Assembly (NCBI GenBank): GCA_964036195.1
Contig: OZ038450.1
Location: 25,201,208-25,265,207, forward strand
Origin: Sphaerolaimus hirsutus
Taxonomy: Eukaryota; Nematoda; Chromadorea; Monhysterida; Sphaerolaimidae
Reading direction: 5' to 3'
DNA: 64,000 nt
The notes below the pieces were generated by a model that saw only the letters and a list, made by a program, of their open reading frames with translations, was not told the DNA's origin and made no database searches. A program made the position numbers and the translations under genes. The first letter of the stretch is position 1; each line of letters starts with the position of its first letter. This document shows positions 61,801-64,000 of this stretch, piece after piece.

Positions 61801-63743
61801 TCTTAACTCTATTGATACTTTCAGGAGAGTGGCAGCAGGGGGCGGTGTCCGAAGTGAAATGGCTTGAATGTTTTCTGGAATTAGTGGTTTTGTTTGATAT
61901 TTCGCGATGATTTTTGAGTATTTTTGAATTTTTGGAAAGATTTGAATGTGCTTGTTTTTATAATAATTTGGAAACTTTTTGTTTTGTTGTTAATAGTTAA
62001 TAGATAGCAGATATGAATTCTTTGTTAGACACAAAAGTGCAACTTTTAAAGAATAACTAAATTTTGAATTTTTTTTACCTTGAATTTTCAAAATAAAAAT
62101 TTCAAAAAGTTGTGTCAAAAGCTGTAAATTTTTTTTGAAAATATATGCAAAAATGCAACAATTAAAGTTTTCATGTTTGCTATTTTCAATCTCCAAATTG
62201 TTCAAGTTTAAAATGAATCTCCTCTGTTTGTTTTTCTTAAAAAAATTTTGATATGTAAAGATTATCTGGTTCAAAATTTTTTTAATTTGTCAGTCAACCC
62301 AAGTATTCTGTTGTTTTAGTTGCTTAAAATACTTTGTTTTTTTTGCTGTCTTGTTACTCACTTTGCGTGATTTGTTGGCAGAATGTAATTGTAATAGTAA
62401 CTATACATGAAATCATTTGAGCTTGTGATTTTTCAATTTATTACATTAAATAAAGTAGTTAAATGAAAATGTAAATCAAAAAGAAATTAAATTTTTATTT
62501 TATACAAATTGTGTCTGGAAACAACAGTAAATTACATGAAATATAAAGCAACATTTAAAAGGCAACAATACATCACTATCACATGAAAAAATACATCACT
62601 ATCACTACTTTCATCATTAACCTTTCAAGTTATCCTATTTTGGCAAATCAAAATAAATAAATTACTGCAAATTGTGTATGTGTACGCAAGAAAACATGAA
62701 AAAATACATCACTATCACCACATTTCATCATTAACTTTTGAAGTTATCCAATTTTGGCAATTCAAAATGAAGCAATTGTGTACGCGTATGCAAGAAATTG
62801 TATAAGTATGCAAAATCTCATACGCGTACGTTTTTTTGCATTCGCGTATGCCAAAAAAACATACGCGTATGCCAAAAAAACATACGCGTATGCTTTAGTT
62901 GACTTGGCCAGTGACACAAATATCTGTACTGCCCAAATTTACTAGTTGACATTATCAATTTGTGTACGCGGTCAACTGGAGTCAACTGAAAAAAATTTCA
63001 GTTGACTCTGAGTTGACATTTTACATGCGAAAAATGCGATGTCAACTAGCGTGTGGAGGCCCAATAGAAGAAAAGTAAAAAGTTGAAGGAATTTAAGAAA
63101 CTTTTAACTTCACTCCTAAATTTACTTTTTTTCTTCATTTTTACTTTCCACTTCCAAAGCTGGCTTTTTACTTCTCAACTCGCAAATTGGCACCACGCAA
63201 CGGATTTCAAGTGCCAGGTCACCAAACCAATAGATAAATCCCCCAAAACCTGACCCCACACCCAAACCCGACCTGCTGCTCGACCAGCGCGACCTTGTCG
63301 ACCAGGAAAAAGGACCTCTTGCCGCCCTGGTCCAGCGGCAGGCGGAGCGGCGCGGCCAATTCACGAATGAGCGCGACGGCGATGAAAGTCTTGCCGGTGC
63401 CGGTGCCCAGCGGCACGATGATGTTCTCCCGCTTGGCCTTCTCGATCAGCTCCAGCTGAGGGGTGGGATGGAAGTTGGGTGGATTGATCGCGTCGAAAGT
63501 GGAATTTTTATGCAAATTGAGACTGGGGAAGTTTTTGGATAGCACTTTACAGAAAAATTTATGTAGATAATATCAAGATATATTAAAAAATGACAACATC
63601 GAGAACAAGTTGATGTTCAGATGACGTCATTTCGTCATAAACTAAACACTCATCCTAACACGAAAGAAACAAAAAAAGTCGAAAACCTGATAGGGCCGGG
63701 GTGTAAAATGGTCTTTGTCAACTACGGGTGCCTTGACGCCCAT
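29714..63743 (-). CDS. Dcr: Dicer, complete gene in 40 exons
   Basis: Dicer cuts double-stranded RNA into siRNAs and pre-miRNAs into miRNAs in the cytoplasm. Exons 1-40, written high-low on the - strand: 63743-63687, 63455-63273, 58905-58792, 58619-58554, 58297-58127, 57893-57744, 57483-57343, 56838-56662, 56165-55941, 55489-55305, 54524-54404, 53915-53760, 53302-53117, 52634-52584, 52494-52291, 51910-51761, 51469-51250, 46492-46363, 45658-45452, 44817-44735, 44468-44215, 39961-39805, 39310-39244, 38929-38795, 38713-38658, 38507-38415, 38344-38141, 37115-36970 (or to 36904), 36131-36001, 35930-35783, 35449-35297, 34899-34714, 34230-34137, 33759-33580, 33165-33053, 32515-32219, 31630-31469, 31101-30949, 30581-30388, 29909-29714. 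All 39 joins agree in phase and the total is 2031 aa (2053 with long exon 28), usual for animal Dicer. The ATG at 63741-63743 opens [19 protein letters not shown]; the stop is TGA at 29714-29716. No break or frameshift is seen. Confidence 0.94.
30185..30345. repeat. Palindromic CCTGTAAAATGTCAAA-type repeat in Dicer intron 39
   Basis: Bounded by ACTCACAGACCTGTAAAATT and TTTTACCGGTCTGTGATTA, with TGTAAAATATCA / TGACACTTGCATGACATTTA units inside. It belongs to the family described at 58620-58791. Confidence 0.65.
31690..32140. repeat. Inverted repeat in Dicer intron 36
   Basis: CACGCGTGGTTCCCGCTGGA then AGCGTGCCAAC (about 31850-31875) is mirrored by GGCACGCTTCCAACGTGAGA (about 32010-32030). The same pair is at 44878-44910 and 45030-45052. 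Both copies have ATAAATxAGTGCGAG and CCGCCGAGTATA-type ends. Confidence 0.65.
32554..32953. repeat. Family-A MITE with a nested CACACTAGTTCTCAC element
   Basis: Starts TACCGTATTTATTAGAATAA and ends GAGTAAATACGGTA at 32953. At 32579-32787 a second element with GCGCACACTAGTTCTCACAC and GAAAACTAGTGTGCGCAGGC ends is inserted. The nested element matches the fragment at the window start. Confidence 0.7.
34530..34671. repeat. Short CACACTAGTTTACC inverted-repeat element
   Basis: Left CACACACACACTAGTTTACC and right GGTAAACTAGTGTGTGTGTG are inverse and the arms pair further through AAAGCTTGACCATTTTGGT / ACCAAAATGGTCGAACG. About 140 bp, Dicer intron 32. Confidence 0.8.
34900..35296. repeat. Dicer intron 31: repeat-derived, with a 62-bp tandem array
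   Basis: The intron starts (on -) GTACCACGCCCAGACC, like the end of the palindromic family at 58620-58791. A 62-bp unit (AGTTGCCATTT, ACATGACA, TGTGTCATTC, GACACGAGACTTTGCATGAC) is repeated at 35041, 35103, 35165 and 35227. The acceptor end (ACGCGTGCCCAG) is not part of the family. Confidence 0.7.
35297..39961 (-). CDS. Dcr: Dicer linker and start of RNase IIIa, exons 22-31
   Basis: Exons 22-30 encode an Ala/Pro/Gln- and acid-rich linker ([60 protein letters not shown]) that ends GPSPALILQ. Exon 31 opens RNase IIIa with [20 protein letters not shown] then [13 protein letters not shown], the signature including catalytic Glu and Asp. Exon 28 may run on to 36904, adding 22 residues ([20 protein letters not shown]), since both donors keep phase 0. 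Confidence 0.88.
36416..36860. repeat. AGGACGTACGCAGG-ended element
   Basis: AAGGACGTACGCAGGGGGGG at the left, CCTGCGTACGTCC at the right, and internal runs of C/G. A GGCGCCAGCGCCATGG palindrome sits at 36700-36745. A partial relative, AAGGACGTATTCAGGGGGG, is at 53475. Confidence 0.6.
37209..37649. repeat. AGGGTTGG-ended palindromic element
   Basis: TAGGGTTGGCCAATGTTTTT and AAACATCGGCCAACCCTA flank arms that pair through AGTACTAAGCACTAGGTATT and TTGCGCGC. A second, composite copy is at 47120-47757 with the same core words and the same CTCCCAGATATGACCT segment. Confidence 0.75.
37805..37998. repeat. CCCCTGGACA repeats around a GC-rich palindrome
   Basis: CCCCTGGACAACA occurs twice on the left and TGTCCAGGGGTG four times on the right. 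In between, GCGACACGCGCATGCG pairs with CGGCATGCGCGTGTCGC. Lies in Dicer intron 27. No coding reading is supported. Confidence 0.65.
39497..39775. repeat. Palindromic repeat with an inner inverted repeat
   Basis: AGCCCTGTAAAGTGTGAAG and ACTTTACAGGGTTTGGGACT form the outer pair, as in the family at 58620-58791. Inside, CTTATGTTTTTGTATCCAAA pairs with TTTGGATACAAAAACATAAG. Dicer intron 22. Confidence 0.7.
40036..40404 (-). repeat. 3' LTR, 369 bp
   Basis: Aligned by eye with 43603-43971, I see no difference. It contains GAATAAATGCATGGGAATAA near the outer end and ATTTATTATTTGGGCACC. LTR identity implies a young insertion. Confidence 0.9.
40533..40946 (-). CDS. Small ORF of the LTR element, basic C-terminus
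   Basis: 137 codons between the Gag-protease stop and the 3' LTR. The N-terminal part is a predicted coiled coil ([20 protein letters not shown]), the middle is His/Gln/Pro-rich, and the end is strongly basic ([15 protein letters not shown]). Function unknown. It may be a nucleic-acid-binding or nuclear-targeting accessory, or a remnant of Gag. Not part of Dicer. Confidence 0.55.
   Translation of the reverse strand: MKECNQLRQMIKVLEAKLQVEQEEKKLVAILTANRDNSSMQSLGLTSQQRQAANGFASSNCQNPMHPAGTAPHNEAPEHKTSHSTIPTATSSQNHHIPGCPDQRHHSGDTSAGSPTMPFNGESHRKKKRKRNSKAGR
41046..43409 (-). CDS. Gag-protease polyprotein of the LTR element
   Basis: 787 aa from ATG 43407-43409 with no internal stop. The N-terminal region has a Gln-rich segment ([14 protein letters not shown], about residues 150-165) and a Gag-like helical core around residues 240-430 ([40 protein letters not shown]). 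A variant zinc finger [17 protein letters not shown] (C-x2-H-x7-H-x4-C) lies near residue 475. Near residue 620, [13 protein letters not shown] has the Asp-Thr-Gly of a retropepsin. Roles known for the family: particle formation and proteolytic maturation. The polymerase must come from another element. Confidence 0.8.
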   Translation of the reverse strand: MSEGQDKMGPSAANASCFQHPVTFTERELSQKASDWNATRNRAALVSAIESINKWRKPGWPKGAIASKDGTETLARRLLKLLEKYFQSVSEDRITIEDPEWEDTAHSSDEDSLAYGPLIQPRIQPRQSTSPVVSPTPFSEQKVQTFDLAAMATMFQQMFNQQQQQMTQITQMIANHMTSSSSQPPRQQQDPKRSDSPWNWTTEDRLEMISEGTLLQRVIEYIENFATCPEDGLQPFGKIPPPKERMGVGHVSTAASKQLKFDGDKNGETGPFKYWLHMVAQQAISVPDCQQQFFWNKVLMQCLEGEAKKRYRAIRPNRRHDVLYVIDKLTGIYRLEQQLHSATAWYDLKAIPGESVSELHTRLSENFYHVSETMSDRDRKHMIGKKLFTEVSKLVVPASCWYMWEQRWQEECCTLDMAITKMDAARLNVEQIKKQRREGQKDQPSQPQYSGSWQSEPKVQSAKSNDTMGVRTAFDPKSHKGPWCTFHMHRGPMPHAPNKCYINSESPEYQPDRAEIIKQSLARRGKTENDAKGNMERKCKELGIPLQQTASRCTKEDFEEDNESWGDYKSDDEEDKWPGLEDWMAVVASARENTTQTPKTNPNPIATIMFMGVPIIGRIDTGCNIGLFIEDSALEKIWKKANVDPEQERAKFRPYTNGPISTSGHRIEQDCLHVYDMRVKHQTPDGQWHSDMLPAIVKVMDFLPAGHPLLIGGVAIWGPLQIVRTAHHEPERLSHEYTETMANQVAPVKAVSNGRSPLTQTKANVPSPRNHTSSSPHTQPPDHKSAP
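43603..43971 (-). repeat. 5' LTR, 369 bp
   Basis: Same sequence as the copy at 40036-40404. Immediately downstream on - the interior begins TGGTGACCGTACTGG, where a primer-binding site would lie; I cannot assign the tRNA. Confidence 0.9.
44215..53915 (-). CDS. Dcr: Dicer dimerisation (DUF283), platform and PAZ domains, exons 12-21
   Basis: Exon 13 has [20 protein letters not shown], the DUF283/dsRBD-like domain, and exon 15 has [13 protein letters not shown]. Exons 16-17 are the platform ([26 protein letters not shown]). Exon 19 contains PAZ residues ([41 protein letters not shown]) and exon 20 LNMLTSRTQ. Exon 21 ([17 protein letters not shown]) leads into the region before RNase IIIa. PAZ anchors the 3' end of the substrate and sets product length. 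The intron between exons 17 and 18 holds the ZP gene. Confidence 0.9.
44846..45098. repeat. Inverted repeat with GTATACTCCG-type ends
   Basis: GTATACTCCGGTTACTTTAC at the left, CGTACGCCGAGTATATG at the right, with CCGCTGGAAGTGTGCCAAC / TTGGCACGCTTCCAACACG inside. Same family as 31690-32140. Dicer intron 19. Confidence 0.65.
45727..46101. repeat. Family-A MITE
   Basis: TACCGTATTACTTCGAATAA at the left, TCGAGGTAATATGGTA at the right, with C-run arms and a core matching the copy at 271-720 in reverse (ATCCTGTTTGGACACATTAA). Confidence 0.75.
47120..47757. repeat. AGGGTTGG-ended element, long copy
   Basis: TAGGGTTGGAAAAAAACG at the left, ATCGGCCAACCCTAAT at the right. Contains TTGCGCGCTTGCGCGCAAAA and CCTAGTGCTTAGTACTAAAA as at 37209-37649, plus about 300 bp of extra core. 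Confidence 0.7.
48501..50833 (+). CDS. Cuticlin-like ZP-domain membrane protein, 5' end not found, nested in Dicer intron 17
   Basis: Exons 48501-48875, 49343-49571, 49904-50165, 50410-50566, 50639-50833; all phases agree, giving 405 residues to TGA. Exon 1 begins the ZP domain ([20 protein letters not shown] then RIYVKG), and exon 2 continues [14 protein letters not shown]. Exon 3 has the second ZP half ([30 protein letters not shown]). Exon 4 has GRVKRALTT, a furin-type cleavage site expected after ZP domains. Exon 5 ends with a membrane helix ([17 protein letters not shown]) and a short tail. Such proteins polymerise in apical extracellular matrix or cuticle. The signal-peptide exon should lie upstream of 48500 and was not identified. 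The exon 4 donor (50567, GTCTGT) is the least certain. Confidence 0.85.
53950..54177. repeat. GTTGACA-type inverted repeat element
   Basis: GCGTATTAGTTGACATCAGA and GATGTCAACTATTGTG are paired ends, with AATTCGTGTCAACTGAA / CAGTTGACACGAATTTG inside. A MITE-like repeat adjoining another element at 54181-54367. Confidence 0.65.
54404..63743 (-). CDS. Dcr: Dicer N-terminal DExD/H helicase, exons 1-11
   Basis: Residues about 1-530. Walker A is [12 protein letters not shown] (residues 36-42) in exon 2; the Walker B box is VFDECHHA (147-150) in exon 5, followed by LGLTASI (motif III). In exon 10, [13 protein letters not shown] and RFDPPNDYR, then in exon 11 [11 protein letters not shown], are motifs V and VI. 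The site is therefore intact, unlike arthropod Dicer-1 proteins whose helicase is degenerate. This points to a Dicer able to use ATP for processive dsRNA cutting. Confidence 0.92.
54825..55277. repeat. GGGATC microsatellite framed by inverted ends
   Basis: TAGGGTTCAAACGGGATTG at the left and GGATCCCGTTTGAACCCTA at the right enclose many CGGGATCGGGAT units broken by a unique core (about 54970-55130). A related GGGTATCGGGTTCGGG stretch is at 21443-21550. Confidence 0.75.
58620..58791. repeat. Dicer intron 3 is one copy of a palindromic, introner-like repeat
   Basis: The intron is 172 bp. On the - strand it starts GTGCCATTCCCAGACCCTGT directly after CAG of exon 3 and ends TACAGGGTCTGGGAGTGCCC then CTAG before exon 4. 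These two ends are inverted repeats of each other; between them are TGTCAAGTGTCxTGC units and a second inner inverted repeat (AAATGCCCTGCAAAATGGCA / GCAGGGCATTT). Related copies inside other introns: about 2626-2780, 25809-25985, 30185-30345, 33250-33500, 34410-34510, 38990-39170, 44130-44215, 46140-46275, 46760-46975, 49155-49290, 49675-49865, 55780-55890. Confidence 0.8.
60262..60682. repeat. Family-A MITE variant nested in the 4-kb unit
   Basis: TACCGTATATCCTCGAATAA at the left and TCGAGGATATACGGTA at the right, with GGGGGGAGTTATTCAAGGG units in the arms. Confidence 0.8.
61593..61749. repeat. Short GCTAGTTGACATCG element nested in the 4-kb unit
   Basis: GGGCCCACACAGGCTAGTTG at the left, CAAGTAGCCTGTGTGGGGC at the right. 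The arms pair through AAAGCTTGCTTT-flanking words. The repeat at about 44546-44705 is similar (CATACTAGTTGACAAAAATA). Confidence 0.65.
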
Positions 63744-64000
63744 GTTGAAAACGAGATGAAATTCTGAAAACTGAAACAACTGCCGATTCGGTTAAAACGA
63801 AGCTTTCACGTCTAAAGTTCACGAAACACGCGAAAGATAAAAAGTGCAGACTGTAGAGAAGTATCCACAATGCAACCGTTGAAATATGTGAAAATTTCGA
63901 GTGCAACATCAAACTTTATTCACACTTCATCGATGCAATATCGACATGAAAAAGCTTCAGACAAATCCAAAATTTGAGCCGATAATAACCATTTTGGCAC

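Larger units (their letters stand above)
59014..63062. mobile_element. 4-kb transposon-like unit with GGGCCTCCACACGCTAGTTG ends
   Basis: GGGCCTCCACACGCTAGTTG then ACATCGCAT at 59014 is mirrored by ATGCGATGTCAACTAGCGTG then TGGAGGCCC at 63062. Both subterminal regions contain dense AGTTGAC/GTCAACT words. Two other repeats lie inside (60262-60682 and 61593-61749). The rest is very AT-rich, including 59940-60235, with no ORF resembling a transposase. Probably a non-autonomous DNA transposon in Dicer intron 2. Confidence 0.75.

Overview
This is animal nuclear DNA, probably from an invertebrate. Exons are GC-rich with strong G/C third-position bias, introns are AT-rich, and introns and intergenic DNA are crowded with short inverted-repeat transposons. 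The host genes (a single helicase-competent Dicer, a DEG/ENaC channel and a cuticlin-like ZP protein) suggest an ecdysozoan, but I cannot name the species. All splice sites given are read by eye (GT/GC-AG plus phase agreement) and are not backed by transcripts.

Region 1 (1-27151, + strand): a 13-exon DEG/ENaC-family cation channel, with TM1 in exon 2, TM2 and its GLWTGAS filter in exon 11, and the stop at 27151. A 200-N gap lies in intron 2. The intron between visible exons 6 and 7 is 14 kb long because it holds a 12.3-kb non-LTR retroelement (about 8801-21082) on the same strand. That element splits an older MITE copy into two halves. It encodes a long ORF1-type protein (coiled coil, NLS-like clusters, RGG box, SGNH/GDSL esterase-like domain), an APE-type endonuclease and a reverse transcriptase. 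Its ORF1 part carries at least 13 recognisable introns. Twelve of these are multiples of three and contain no stop codon in the exon frame, so unspliced and spliced RNA are both translatable over long distances. This is the most unusual feature of the window.

Region 2 (27152-29713): the convergent gap between the two host genes. It holds repeats only.

Region 3 (29714-63743, - strand): a complete Dicer gene, for which I can place 40 exons with every splice phase agreeing (about 2031 aa, or 2053 aa with the longer form of exon 28). It has an intact helicase ATP site (GTGTGKT, DECH), the dimerisation domain, platform/PAZ, RNase IIIa, RNase IIIb and a dsRBD. Its introns hold a five-exon cuticlin-like ZP gene on the opposite strand (48501-50833), a young LTR element with identical-looking 369-bp LTRs and a Gag-protease but no reverse transcriptase (40036-43971), and a 4-kb transposon-like unit with terminal inverted repeats (59014-63062).

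A second recurring theme is a palindromic repeat whose ends read GTGCCA-TCCCAGACCCTGTA. It sits in many introns of all three host genes. In Dicer intron 3 the whole 172-bp intron is one copy, and at other donors one end of it supplies the GT. It therefore looks like an introner-type, intron-generating element.
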